A stretch of DNA of 33,536 bases from Synergistaceae bacterium. GTDB taxonomy: Bacteria > Synergistota > Synergistia > Synergistales > Synergistaceae. The position numbers and the translations under genes are program-made. The DNA lies in assembly GCA_031271065.1 (NCBI GenBank), contig JAISWP010000042.1, forward strand, positions 1-33,536. The letters are read 5' to 3'. Of this stretch, positions 15,748-23,597 are shown in pieces. The stretch's first letter is position 1, and each line of letters starts with the position of its first letter. The notes beneath the pieces are model-generated. The model searched no databases. It was not told the DNA's origin and saw only the letters and a list, made by a program, of their open reading frames with translations.

Positions 15748-17508
15748 CACAGGGTTTCTCCAAAAATCCAGGCCTATTTTTTTAAGCAGGACGAAAACCA
15801 CAAAGAGCGGCAGTTTTATCACCCTCCGCCAGCGAGCCGGTTCCTGTATCGTCCTGTACAGCCACTCCAGATGGAGTTTTCTCCATCCCTGCGGGGCCCG
15901 GTTAAGTCTGCCCGACATAACGTCAAAACTGCCGCCCACCCCTATGCCGACCACCCCGCCCAGCTTTGGAAGGCTGCCGGACAGCCAGTACTCCTGCCGG
16001 GGCACTCCCAGGGCGACGAGCAGTATGACAGCCCCTGATTCACGTATCTCTTTGCAGATATCGTCGCTTTCCTCAGGTTTGAAATATCCGCTCCTCGTCC
16101 CTCTGACCAAAAGCCCGGGATATTTCGCGCACGCGTTCTCTGCGGCTTTCGCGGCCACCCCCGGACGTCCTCCGAAAAAGTAAAAGGACCACCCATGCCC
16201 GGAAGCTATCCTGAACAGGTTTTCCACGAAATCCACGCCAGGTATCTGCTCCTGCACGCGGAAGCCGAGGAACCGAAGCGCCCATACGAGCCCCGTTCCG
16301 TCCGGAATTACCAGTCCGGCGCTCCTCACTATCGAGGAATATTTCCGGTCTTTCCTGCTTCGCAGGGCAGCCAGGGCATCCGGCGTCACGATCATCTGGG
16401 GCAGGCTTCCGGAGGATATCCATCCCGCTGCGCGCCCCAGGGCGTAGTCCAGAGAGAAATTGTCGACAGCGACTCCCCAGAGTTCGGGCCGTTTTTCCGA
16501 AACATCGCCGCCCCCTTTCGCCCCCGCAAAGGCCACGTAAAGCCCGAGACCGAAGAAAACGACAGACAGAGCCAGGGATACCGGATCCAGGAGTCTCATC
16601 TGGAGAACCGCCATTCCGACCCCGCAGACTCCGCAGACGGCGGTGACAATGAATACCGCCGCCGGATGATCTATACCTCCCCGTACGAGTTTTCTGTAAA
16701 AAATCATGTTCCCGAGAGGCTTGGGAGAGAATGCGGCGGACAGCACGCTGAACGACGTTTCTATTATGGGTATCGCAAAGAGTCCGAGGGGCAGGATCAT
16801 CACGGTGGCGAAGGCCACGCCCTTGCTCGCGCCCAGCATCGACGTTCCGGCGAGAAGGGTGCCCCACATCGCTGACAGCGAGGTGCCGAGCCTGCGGTAT
16901 ACATTCACGTGTCTGGTCCAGAACACGGCGATGAGGGCGAGGCCGCATACTGACATCATAAGGGCGTCCGAAGGCCCTCTGCTGGAAATGGCCGTGACTA
17001 TGACCATCAGCACCCAGCTGACCAGTATCAGCCCTCCGCCCATCCCTGGTATTTCGTCCAGTTCCTGGAACAATATCGGAAAAAAGCCCATCCAGAGCGT
17101 ACTCAGTACGAGTATGGTGGTGAAACTGGAAAGATACATGAATTCACCGTCCGGCCTGCCTATGAAAGTTATCCTCGGCCCCAGCAGCGCCGCGCCCAGC
17201 CCTATCGCCAGGTAACAGAACCTGAGGTCCCAGTTTTTCACCACTTTCTGGCAGAAACCGACGAGGCCGGCGATGACTCCTGCCGTTATCATGAGTTTCA
17301 TCGGGCCGCTCTGCGTCCAGATGCCGCATATTGCCCACGAGGCTATGAGGCTGATGTCTCTCAGGTAGTAATACTGATCTCTCTCGAGATCGCGTTTGAA
17401 AAAACGCTGAGTAAAAAAACACCCTATGACTACGAACGTTATGACCATAGCCATCGTCAAAAAGCCCGTATCGGAACCGGCAAGACCCAGCAGCGCCCGG
17501 CGCATCAT
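15745..17508 (-). CDS. Membrane protein: degenerate MraY/WecA-like domain fused to WecG/TagA glycosyltransferase
   Basis: 587 residues in two parts. Residues about 15-330 are multi-pass membrane helices with the MraY/WecA fold pattern (LGASKGVAFATVMILP then IPIIETSFSVL). The catalytic acidic motifs are gone: DDxxK appears as WTQSGPMK, NAxNxxDGLDG as FQELDEIPGMGGG, GDSGS as GTSLS. Residues about 345-565 are a full GT26 domain: VTPDALAAL, VIPDGTGLVWA, IPGVDF, LLVALGVPRQEYW, GIGVGGSFDVMSGRLNRAP and LEWLYRTIQEPARW. GT26 enzymes add a second sugar (for example ManNAcA or ManNAc) to a polyprenyl-PP-GlcNAc, so the fused pseudo-transferase may present the lipid acceptor. It starts 3 nt after the 35-codon ORF and lacks a good Shine-Dalgarno. 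Confidence 0.88.
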   Translation of the reverse strand: MMRRALLGLAGSDTGFLTMAMVITFVVIGCFFTQRFFKRDLERDQYYYLRDISLIASWAICGIWTQSGPMKLMITAGVIAGLVGFCQKVVKNWDLRFCYLAIGLGAALLGPRITFIGRPDGEFMYLSSFTTILVLSTLWMGFFPILFQELDEIPGMGGGLILVSWVLMVIVTAISSRGPSDALMMSVCGLALIAVFWTRHVNVYRRLGTSLSAMWGTLLAGTSMLGASKGVAFATVMILPLGLFAIPIIETSFSVLSAAFSPKPLGNMIFYRKLVRGGIDHPAAVFIVTAVCGVCGVGMAVLQMRLLDPVSLALSVVFFGLGLYVAFAGAKGGGDVSEKRPELWGVAVDNFSLDYALGRAAGWISSGSLPQMIVTPDALAALRSRKDRKYSSIVRSAGLVIPDGTGLVWALRFLGFRVQEQIPGVDFVENLFRIASGHGWSFYFFGGRPGVAAKAAENACAKYPGLLVRGTRSGYFKPEESDDICKEIRESGAVILLVALGVPRQEYWLSGSLPKLGGVVGIGVGGSFDVMSGRLNRAPQGWRKLHLEWLYRTIQEPARWRRVIKLPLFVVFVLLKKIGLDFWRNPV

Positions 17509-17511
17509 ATA

Positions 17512-17619
17512 TCAGACACTTCGCCCCGGCGCGGCCGGCCGCTTCCCGCAAACCGCGCAGGCGCCATATCCGGTCACCTCGAAGCCGCCATGCCGGCGCC
17601 CGTGATCCGGCTCGGTCAT
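17512..17619 (-). CDS. 35-residue CxxC small protein
   Basis: A short frame with good translation signals. ATG 17619 overlaps the stop of the preceding gene by 4 bp (ATGA), GGAGAG lies 8 nt upstream, and its stop is 3 nt before the glycosyltransferase ATG. The predicted product is basic, with Gly-rich ends and one CAVCGKRP motif that could be half of a zinc site. It resembles the first strands of the L28 ribosomal protein or a zinc ribbon, but is too short for certainty. The arrangement suggests a genuine coupled gene that carries ribosomes to the next start. Confidence 0.5.
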   Translation of the reverse strand: MTEPDHGRRHGGFEVTGYGACAVCGKRPAAPGRSV

Positions 17620-18104
17620 TCGTCGTTCTCTCCTTTTGCCTGCGCCCGCGTCCGTGTCAGCAAAGACGCGGTCTCGACGGCGTCCGCGGCGGCTTCCGAT
17701 CCCCTGCAGCCTGATCCGCCCCCAGAGGACGCCGCCGCTCCTTCGAGACTCGCGCAGCAGAGCAGGCCAAGGCCGACCGGGACCCTCTGTTCCAGGGAAA
17801 TGCGGGACAGTCCTCCGACGACCTCGTCATAAATTTTTTCAGCGCCGCGGTCTCCTCCGATGACAGCGCCGACAGCCACAATCGCGTCATACCTGCCGGA
17901 CAGGGCCAGCTCATGAACCGCGAGAGGGAGTTCCCATATGCCCGGCGTCCTGTATACTTCTATATCGCTGTGACGGACTCCGTGCCTCGTCAGCGCGCCC
18001 ACCGCATCCTCGAGCAGTCTTTCCGAGATCAGCTCGAAACGGCGGGAAGCGGCGACGGCGCACCGAAGCCCGGTTCCAATGAGTGAGCCGCTTATCGTTT
18101 TCAT
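17616..18104 (-). CDS. Lumazine synthase-like protein lacking catalytic residues
   Basis: 162 residues with the 6,7-dimethyl-8-ribityllumazine synthase fold: VAASRRFEL near the N-terminus, TPGIWELPLAV (53-63) and RYDAIVAVGAVIGG (71-84). In true RibH the last motif continues RGxTxHF with a catalytic His; here it reads GGDRGAEKIY, with Ala at that position. The C-terminal QAxxRA motif (phosphate-binding Arg) is EGAAAS. The tail is Gly/Ser and Ala-rich. It may have diverged in function or be inactive. No other rib biosynthesis gene is next to it. ATG 18104 has GGGGG at about 6 nt. Confidence 0.75.
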   Translation of the reverse strand: MKTISGSLIGTGLRCAVAASRRFELISERLLEDAVGALTRHGVRHSDIEVYRTPGIWELPLAVHELALSGRYDAIVAVGAVIGGDRGAEKIYDEVVGGLSRISLEQRVPVGLGLLCCASLEGAAASSGGGSGCRGSEAAADAVETASLLTRTRAQAKGENDE

Positions 18105-18152
18105 GCACTACCCCCAAAATAAAAAAGACAATTCATCTCTGCCGGCGCACGC

Positions 18153-18213
18153 GCCGAACAGCGCATTTATTTATTATTTTACCAGAAGCTGCGCTTCCAG
18201 TGGCCTGTTCGGC
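18153..18213 (-). repeat. Nested inverted repeat between uvrC and the lumazine-synthase-like gene
   Basis: A perfect 9-bp inverted repeat (GCCGAACAG 18153-18161, CTGTTCGGC 18205-18213) encloses an 8-bp hairpin (18182-18189 with 18193-18200) and an A/T-rich stretch. A GC-rich hairpin lies nearby (about 18141-18155). It does not match the FMN (RFN) riboswitch consensus. It may be a uvrC 3' structure or leader RNA. Confidence 0.45.
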
Positions 18214-18332
18214 TGAATTTAGCAAATTTAAATGAACTTTATTCCCTCAGCCTTCACTTCCATAACTTCTCGCCGAAATATGAAACCGGTGTTCAGCCGC
18301 GATCCGAGGCACAAGACGCCCGGTGGTTTTGG

Positions 18333-19802
18333 TCAATTCTGGACGGCCGATATATCGAGCGCTTTTGACACCCGTTCGGCAAGCACCGCCCCGACCCCGG
18401 GAACGGCGGTCAGCTCCTCGGGTGACAGACGCGCTATAGCCCTGATGCTCCCGAAACGCGACAGCAGCTGCGCCACACGGTTTTTGCCCATCCCTGGGAT
18501 ATTCTCCAGGGCGCTTCTTGAAAATTTTTTATCTCTGGCTCGCCTGTGAGAAGTTACGGCGAACCTGTGAGCTTCATCCCTGACCCTCTGCAGAAGCTGG
18601 AGGCCGGGATCGTCCAGGCTCAGGCGTATCGGAGCTCTGCTGTGGGGAACGTATATCTCCTCCTCTCTTTTTGCAAGGGAGACTATCGATATTCCCGACA
18701 GGCCGAGCTCCCGGAGGGATGAGAGGGCAAACTCGAGCTGCACCGGGCCGCCGTCTACCATGATGAGCTGAGGCGTCGGCTCTTCGCGTTCTATCGAACG
18801 CCTGTACCTCCTTTTCAGCGTCTCCTCCATTGACCTGAAGTCGTCTATGCCTTCTACAGTTTTGATGTTGAAACGCCGGTAAAGGGAAGTATTCGCTATA
18901 CCCTGTTCGAACACCACCACCACTCCGACGGTATTTTCTCCGGCCGTGTGGGATATGTCGTAACCGTCTATTCTCCAGGGCAGGGTCTTGAGCCCCAGCA
19001 CCTCCTGAAGCCTGCTGAGGGGGGTCCAGTCCAGCCTGTTTTCTTCGAACATGGCGGGGGTCGCCAGACGTTGGCGGGATACCCGCCATATCGCCCTTAT
19101 CGTGTCCCTGAGACGCGCGGCTTCCTCGAACTCCATTTTCGCCGCCGCCGCGTCCATCCTCCTGTGAAGGCGGTTCGCCAGGTCGGCGCCCTTGCCCTGA
19201 AGCAGCATGACGAGATCGGCGACCCTCTCCCGATATCGGGCCTCGGCGCACAGCCCGGCGCAGGGGGCGAGGCAGAGGCCGAGCGTGTGCCTCATGCAGG
19301 GACGCGTCATCGGCAGATTACCGGCACTGAGGCGGATGGAGCAGGTCCGAAGCGGAAAATACCTCTCGCTTATGCGCAGGAGGGAACGAAGGTCGCCGGC
19401 ACGGACGAAAGGGCCTATATAGACCGCCGCGTCGTCCTGTTTGTGACGGGTGACCACAGTCCTCGGGAAATCCTCGTTCGTCACCTTTATGAAAGGATAG
19501 CGCTCCCCCATCTTGAGTTCGACGTTGAAAAAAGGCTGATACAGCTTGATGAGCCTCGATTCCAAAACCATAGCCTCGGCCTCGCTGTCGGTCCTTATAG
19601 TCGAAATATCCGCTATGTCGGAGACCAGCCTCGCAAGACGCGGAGAAGCGAACGACGCGTGCCTGAAATAAGACGACACCCTTTTTTTGAGGGATTTCGC
19701 CTTCCCTATATAGATAGCTTTCCCGTCCTCCCCGTGCATCACGTACACCCCGGGTTTGTCGGGAAAGCGCCTGATCATTTTAAGCAGCTCTTCTCTTTCC
19801 AT
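18333..19802 (-). CDS. uvrC: Excinuclease ABC subunit C (short form)
   Basis: Makes both incisions in nucleotide excision repair, recruited by UvrB. 489 residues, about 100 shorter than usual. The GIY-YIG domain starts at PGVYVMHGEDGKAIYIGKAK. A Cys cluster (C154, C169, C177, C181) could bind Fe-S. The UVR motif is at about 207-237. The RNase H-like domain keeps its triad: D282 (YDISH), D350 (MVDGG), H412 (DEAHRF). Two helix-hairpin-helix motifs end the protein. The missing part is the linker between UVR and RNase H, only about 25 residues long here. ATG 19802 has a weak GGAAAG upstream. Confidence 0.92.
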   Translation of the reverse strand: MEREELLKMIRRFPDKPGVYVMHGEDGKAIYIGKAKSLKKRVSSYFRHASFASPRLARLVSDIADISTIRTDSEAEAMVLESRLIKLYQPFFNVELKMGERYPFIKVTNEDFPRTVVTRHKQDDAAVYIGPFVRAGDLRSLLRISERYFPLRTCSIRLSAGNLPMTRPCMRHTLGLCLAPCAGLCAEARYRERVADLVMLLQGKGADLANRLHRRMDAAAAKMEFEEAARLRDTIRAIWRVSRQRLATPAMFEENRLDWTPLSRLQEVLGLKTLPWRIDGYDISHTAGENTVGVVVVFEQGIANTSLYRRFNIKTVEGIDDFRSMEETLKRRYRRSIEREEPTPQLIMVDGGPVQLEFALSSLRELGLSGISIVSLAKREEEIYVPHSRAPIRLSLDDPGLQLLQRVRDEAHRFAVTSHRRARDKKFSRSALENIPGMGKNRVAQLLSRFGSIRAIARLSPEELTAVPGVGAVLAERVSKALDISAVQN

Positions 19803-19952
19803 TCCAAACGCGCTTTCCGATATTCAAAATAAAACTCTGCCCCGGCAGCTCTCTGGCCGGTAAATTACATAAAGGGCGGTATAGTGCTCAGTGGCATTAT
19901 AGTATAAGATATGCAAGTATGCTATAAAAATCCTCAGGAGGTGCAACTCTGC
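19803..19952. promoter_or_regulatory. Divergent uvrC / cysS control region
   Basis: A 150-bp gap between the uvrC and cysS starts. -10-like hexamers occur on both strands in the same spot: TATAAT on the minus strand at 19896-19901 and TATAGT/TATAAG on the plus strand at 19898-19908. The -35 partners are poor. The cysS Shine-Dalgarno AGGAGG is at 19936-19941. Confidence 0.35.
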
Positions 19953-21371
19953 TTGAAGCTGCGGTTATATAACGATCTGTCCGGCAGCATGGAACTATTT
20001 GAGCCTATGGAACCGGGCCGCGTGAAGTTTTACACTTGCGGCCCTACCGTGTACGATTACTTCCATATAGGCAACGCCAGACCATTTATAGTTTTCGACG
20101 TACTGCGCAGATATTTTGAATCAAAAGGTCTCAGTGTGACATTCATACAAAATTTCACGGATATAGACGACAAAATGATACAGAGAGCGGATCAGATGGG
20201 AGTCACGGTCAGGGAGCTCGCGGACAGATTCATAGCCGCCTACTATGAGGACGCGGACTCCCTGGGCATACGCAGGGCCACTTACAATCCCAGGGCGACG
20301 GAGGAAATCCCGGCGATACTGGAACTCATTCAGGCCCTGATAGACAAGGGACACGCTTATCCGGCGGACGGTGACGTCTATTTCGAGGTGGATACATTCC
20401 CGCCGTACGGCAAGCTCTCGAAACAGAGCCTCGAGGACCTGCACGCCGGCGCCCGGGTGGAGGTGGACGAGCGCAAACGCGCCCCGCTCGATTTCACCCT
20501 ATGGAAGGCGCAGAAACCCGGAGAACCGGCGTGGGACAGCCCGTGGGGCATGGGACGGCCGGGATGGCACATTGAATGCAGCGCCATGGCCCGTCATCAC
20601 CTCGGCGATACGATAGACATCCACGGCGGCGGCAGCGATCTCATGTTCCCCCATCACGAGAACGAGATCGCCCAGAGCGAGGCGGCAAGCGGCAAGCCAT
20701 TCGCCCGTTTCTGGATACACAACGGATATCTGATGGTGGACCGGGAAAAGATGTCGAAGTCCCTCGGCAATTTCTTCACCGTCCGTGAGGTGCGCGCCAG
20801 GTATTCCGCCCAGGTGATACGGCTTTTCATGCTGTCGGCGCACTACCGCTCTCCCATAAATTTCTCACGTGAGACGCTGGAACAGGCACAGCACGCTCAC
20901 GAGCGCCTTCGCAACGGATGGGCCGAGATAGAATTCGCCATGAAAACCCGCCCCTGCGACGTGGTGCCCTGCGAACCGGACGCCGAACTGCGGGAGGAGC
21001 TCAAAAACGCGCGGGAGCTATTCGACGAGAGTATGGAGGACGATTTCAACACAGCCGGAGCGATCGGAGCGGTGTTCGACGTGATACGGGCCACCAACGT
21101 GTCCCTGGGACGCACGGGCGGGATCGATTACGAGACGGTGAGCGAGGCTGCCGATTTCCTCCGCACGGTCGACGACGTGATGGGCATAATCGGAATGACA
21201 TACGGCGGCGAAGATGCCGAATCCTCGGAGATCGAATCTCTCATCGAGGAAAGAAGCGAGGCGAGAAAGAACAAAAATTTCGCCAGGTCCGACGAGATAC
21301 GCGGAATACTCTCCGAACGCGGCGTCATACTGGAGGACACCCCGCAGGGCACCAGATGGAAGCGGGCATAG
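19953..21371 (+). CDS. cysS: Cysteinyl-tRNA synthetase
   Basis: Charges tRNA-Cys. 472 residues from TTG 19953. Class I motifs: TCGPTVYDYFHIGNARPF with zinc ligand C29 and HIGN at 38-41; ECSAM with C209; PHHENEIAQ with His ligands; KMSKS at 266-270. The C-terminal anticodon-binding helices and the final GTRWKR are normal. An open frame extends to ATG 19911, but AGGAGGTG (19936-19943) lies 9-11 nt before TTG 19953. That start also gives the family N-terminus (LKLRLYNDLSG). Confidence 0.95.
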   Translation: MKLRLYNDLSGSMELFEPMEPGRVKFYTCGPTVYDYFHIGNARPFIVFDVLRRYFESKGLSVTFIQNFTDIDDKMIQRADQMGVTVRELADRFIAAYYEDADSLGIRRATYNPRATEEIPAILELIQALIDKGHAYPADGDVYFEVDTFPPYGKLSKQSLEDLHAGARVEVDERKRAPLDFTLWKAQKPGEPAWDSPWGMGRPGWHIECSAMARHHLGDTIDIHGGGSDLMFPHHENEIAQSEAASGKPFARFWIHNGYLMVDREKMSKSLGNFFTVREVRARYSAQVIRLFMLSAHYRSPINFSRETLEQAQHAHERLRNGWAEIEFAMKTRPCDVVPCEPDAELREELKNARELFDESMEDDFNTAGAIGAVFDVIRATNVSLGRTGGIDYETVSEAADFLRTVDDVMGIIGMTYGGEDAESSEIESLIEERSEARKNKNFARSDEIRGILSERGVILEDTPQGTRWKRA

Positions 21372-21416
21372 GGCAGGCGGCAGGCCCCTTGTTTTATGTC
21401 AGCCTCTGCAGTGCTG

Positions 21417-21458
21417 TAAAAACAGAAGCGGGTCAGGCGGGGCGGCCTGACCTGCTTC
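21417..21458 (-). terminator. Intrinsic terminator between cysS and the nitroreductase-like gene
   Basis: A 14-bp stem with one G-T pair (21425-21438 with 21445-21458, loop of 6) is followed on the minus strand by TGTTTTTACA. It ends the 21496-22140 gene and may also block cysS transcription, since the genes converge. On the plus side a small stem (ctcg...cgag near 21467-21482) precedes TTTTAT. Confidence 0.75.
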
Positions 21459-21495
21459 AGTAATCGCTCGAAAATTCCCGAGTTTTATGACAGCT

Positions 21496-22140
21496 TTACC
21501 TTTTACCGAGAGGCATTATGCAAATGGGCGTTTCGTCCCCCTCGAGCCTGAGTTCCCGCGTCACCTCTCCGGCATTCATCGAGATCATATAACGCGTGCT
21601 GATGCCGAGGGAATCCGCCGCCAGATAGACATTCTGGGACATGGCGCCGGACGCCGTGTACATCAGCGCGTTGTTCCCGTTGGCTCTCGACATCGATCCG
21701 AGGTTTTTAGCGTCCGTTACGAATATCAGCACGCAGGGAGACTCCCGGACGAAACCGTCGCCGCTTATGTCGCTCAGAACGTTTTTGGACGATATTTCGA
21801 CAAGCGAATGTTCATCCCAGTCGTATAGAAAGACCCCGTCCGGCCGCACCGCGTATATTTTGACGTAAGGCGGCCTGCCCCCTGCCATAGGAACGGTCCA
21901 TCCGCCGCCGTCCCTGTTGCGCCCTGTCGCGGCCCAGAGTATTGCGGAGAGTTCCTCGTCCGCGACCGCGTTTCTTGGAAACGCGCCCCTGGTCCCTGAT
22001 GCCCTTCTTTCGAGCAGGACGAATATGCCCTCCCCGCCGGCGCGCTTCGGTTCGGGCAGTTTTATGTCCGCCCATGACGCTCCAGCCGCCGTAAAACAAC
22101 CTATGATCACGCTCAAAAACAAAATCACCCTGCGCAGCAA
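21496..22140 (-). CDS. Secreted SagB-like nitroreductase-family protein
   Basis: 214 residues. The start TTG 22140 has a strong AAGGAGG at 8 nt; an ATG at 22176 has no Shine-Dalgarno. Residues 1-24 form a signal peptide (LRRVILFLSVIIGCFTAAGASWA). The rest resembles SagB/ThcOx-type FMN nitroreductases: LERRASGTRGAF, ELSAILWAATGRNR, KIYAVRPDGVFLYDWDEHSL and SGAMSQNVYLAADSLGI. Family members oxidise or reduce small molecules or peptide-derived azolines with FMN. No peptide-modification genes are adjacent. It stands alone, with its own terminator. Confidence 0.8.
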   Translation of the reverse strand: MLRRVILFLSVIIGCFTAAGASWADIKLPEPKRAGGEGIFVLLERRASGTRGAFPRNAVADEELSAILWAATGRNRDGGGWTVPMAGGRPPYVKIYAVRPDGVFLYDWDEHSLVEISSKNVLSDISGDGFVRESPCVLIFVTDAKNLGSMSRANGNNALMYTASGAMSQNVYLAADSLGISTRYMISMNAGEVTRELRLEGDETPICIMPLGKR

Positions 22141-22229
22141 TTCGACCGCCTCCTTATATATTCCGCAGCGTTTCATGAATCGGTAATCATTGCATCATCA
22201 AGGGTATCCGATGACAATGTATAAATACG

Positions 22230-23291
22230 TCATGCGAACTCGTCCAGGGACTGCTTGAGATGAATGGCCAAAGACGTCTCCATATCTTCCGTTCCTCCTG
22301 AAGCCACCGCTTTCCCCCGCCTGAAAAGCACAAAACCCTTCGGGGTCCCCGCAATCCCTATATCGGCGGCTGCCGCTTCCTGCGGCCCGTTGACCTCGCA
22401 TCCCATCACCGCTATGGTGAACCCGTCGGGCAGCCCTTCCGGCAGGATGCCCTTGACTTTCGCCAGCAGATCGGAGACGTCCACGCGTCTTCTGCCGCAG
22501 CAGGGACAGCTTATGATATCCACGCCGCGTCTGCGCATATTGAGCGAACGGAGCAGCGTGAAGCCCGCCTCCGCCTCCTGTACGGACTCTCCGGTCAGGC
22601 TCACCCTTATAGTGTCGCCTATACCCTGGGCCAGCAGTATCGCGAGTCCCGCCGCGCTCTTGACCGCTCCGCTCATCCCTGCCCCGGCCTCAGTTATTCC
22701 TATGTGCATCGGAAAATCATATCTGCCGGAAAGCATATGATTGGCCCTCACAGTTTCGGTGACGGAACTCGACTTCGCCGATATTATTATGTCCTCGAAC
22801 CCCGACCGCGTCAGCAGTTCGATCTGTTCCGCAGCCGCGTTGACCAGCGCCAGCGCTCTGTCTCCTCCGCAGGCGGCAATGCGGGACGCGCCGATGGATC
22901 CTCCGTTCGCGCCTATCCTGATGACGGCCCCGTTGGATTCAGCGGCGGACAGCACCGACTCCAGCCCCGCCCTGCCGCTCATGTTCCCGGGATTTATCCT
23001 GATCGACGCCGCGCCGCAATCCAGGGCCGTCAGGGCGAATTTATGATTGAAGTGGATATCGGCCATTATCGGTATCTCTGAGCGCTCTATGATTTTCGAG
23101 AGATTCGGACCGCACGAATCGTCGGGAAACGCAACCCGCACCAGTTCGCACCCCGCTTTTCGCAGACCGCCTATTTCCTCAAGACACTTCTCGGTGTCCT
23201 CGATCCGCGATTTGAGCATGCTCTCGACCCTGACCGGAGCTCCGCCGCCGATCTCCAAGCCGCGTATATTGACCTTGCCCGAACTCGCCAT
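22230..23291 (-). CDS. ispG: HMBPP synthase IspG (GcpE)
   Basis: Reduces 2-C-methylerythritol cyclodiphosphate to HMBPP in the MEP pathway with a [4Fe-4S] cluster. 353 residues. Cluster ligands: C262 and C265 in SCPCCGRR and C298 in MGCEVNGPQE, with the usual GPGE as GPQE. The barrel has MADIHFNHKFA and SIRINPGN. ATG 23291 follows GGAGG at 6 nt; an earlier frame start (23351) is unsupported. ispDF of the same pathway is about 9 kb away. There is a 89-bp gap to the nitroreductase-like gene. Confidence 0.95.
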   Translation of the reverse strand: MASSGKVNIRGLEIGGGAPVRVESMLKSRIEDTEKCLEEIGGLRKAGCELVRVAFPDDSCGPNLSKIIERSEIPIMADIHFNHKFALTALDCGAASIRINPGNMSGRAGLESVLSAAESNGAVIRIGANGGSIGASRIAACGGDRALALVNAAAEQIELLTRSGFEDIIISAKSSSVTETVRANHMLSGRYDFPMHIGITEAGAGMSGAVKSAAGLAILLAQGIGDTIRVSLTGESVQEAEAGFTLLRSLNMRRRGVDIISCPCCGRRRVDVSDLLAKVKGILPEGLPDGFTIAVMGCEVNGPQEAAAADIGIAGTPKGFVLFRRGKAVASGGTEDMETSLAIHLKQSLDEFA

Positions 23292-23367
23292 TAAAACCTC
23301 CGTCGTTTTTATCTGCCGCCAGCCCCGTTTACCTGTGATAAGTCCCGGCACATTTTAATATACAAAA

Positions 23368-23376
23368 ATTATACCA
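23368..23376 (-). promoter_or_regulatory. Extended -10 promoter of ispG
   Basis: On the minus strand TGGTATAAT is an extended -10 with a consensus hexamer (23368-23373). The -35 is weak (GC-rich, near 23391-23398). Predicted leader about 70 nt to the ispG ATG. Confidence 0.55.
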
Positions 23377-23537
23377 GCGCGGCGTCCCATTGGGGCAAAA
23401 TCAAACAGAAATCCGGCAATATCTATGATCGCCCAGCCTGTGCGCGGTGCGCGCAGACCCATGAACTATCCCAGCGGCGTATGCCGGCTTCCTGCTCAAA
23501 ATCCGCGCTGGACGCCGCCGGCGCCGGGCGTACACGG

Positions 23538-23563
23538 AAAAGGGCCGGCGATTTCGCCGGCCC
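23538..23563 (-). terminator. Intrinsic terminator of gdhA
   Basis: On the minus strand GGGCCGGCG/CGCCGGCCC (23542-23550 with 23555-23563, AAAT loop) is followed by TTTTCC, 34 bp after the gdhA stop. A very GC-rich 9-bp stem. Confidence 0.7.
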
Positions 23564-23597
23564 GTGACACTTTGTATCTCTTTTTAAGAGAAAATTC

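Larger units (their letters stand above)
23292..23597. other. Intergenic region between gdhA and ispG
   Basis: About 306 bp. It contains the ispG promoter (-10 at 23368-23373), the gdhA terminator (23538-23563) and about 160 bp between them with no recognisable feature. The only open frames there are shadows. Confidence 0.6.

Noticed and set aside
18105..18332. FMN riboswitch upstream of the lumazine-synthase-like gene
   Set aside because: No RFN consensus segments are present; only simple inverted repeats are seen.
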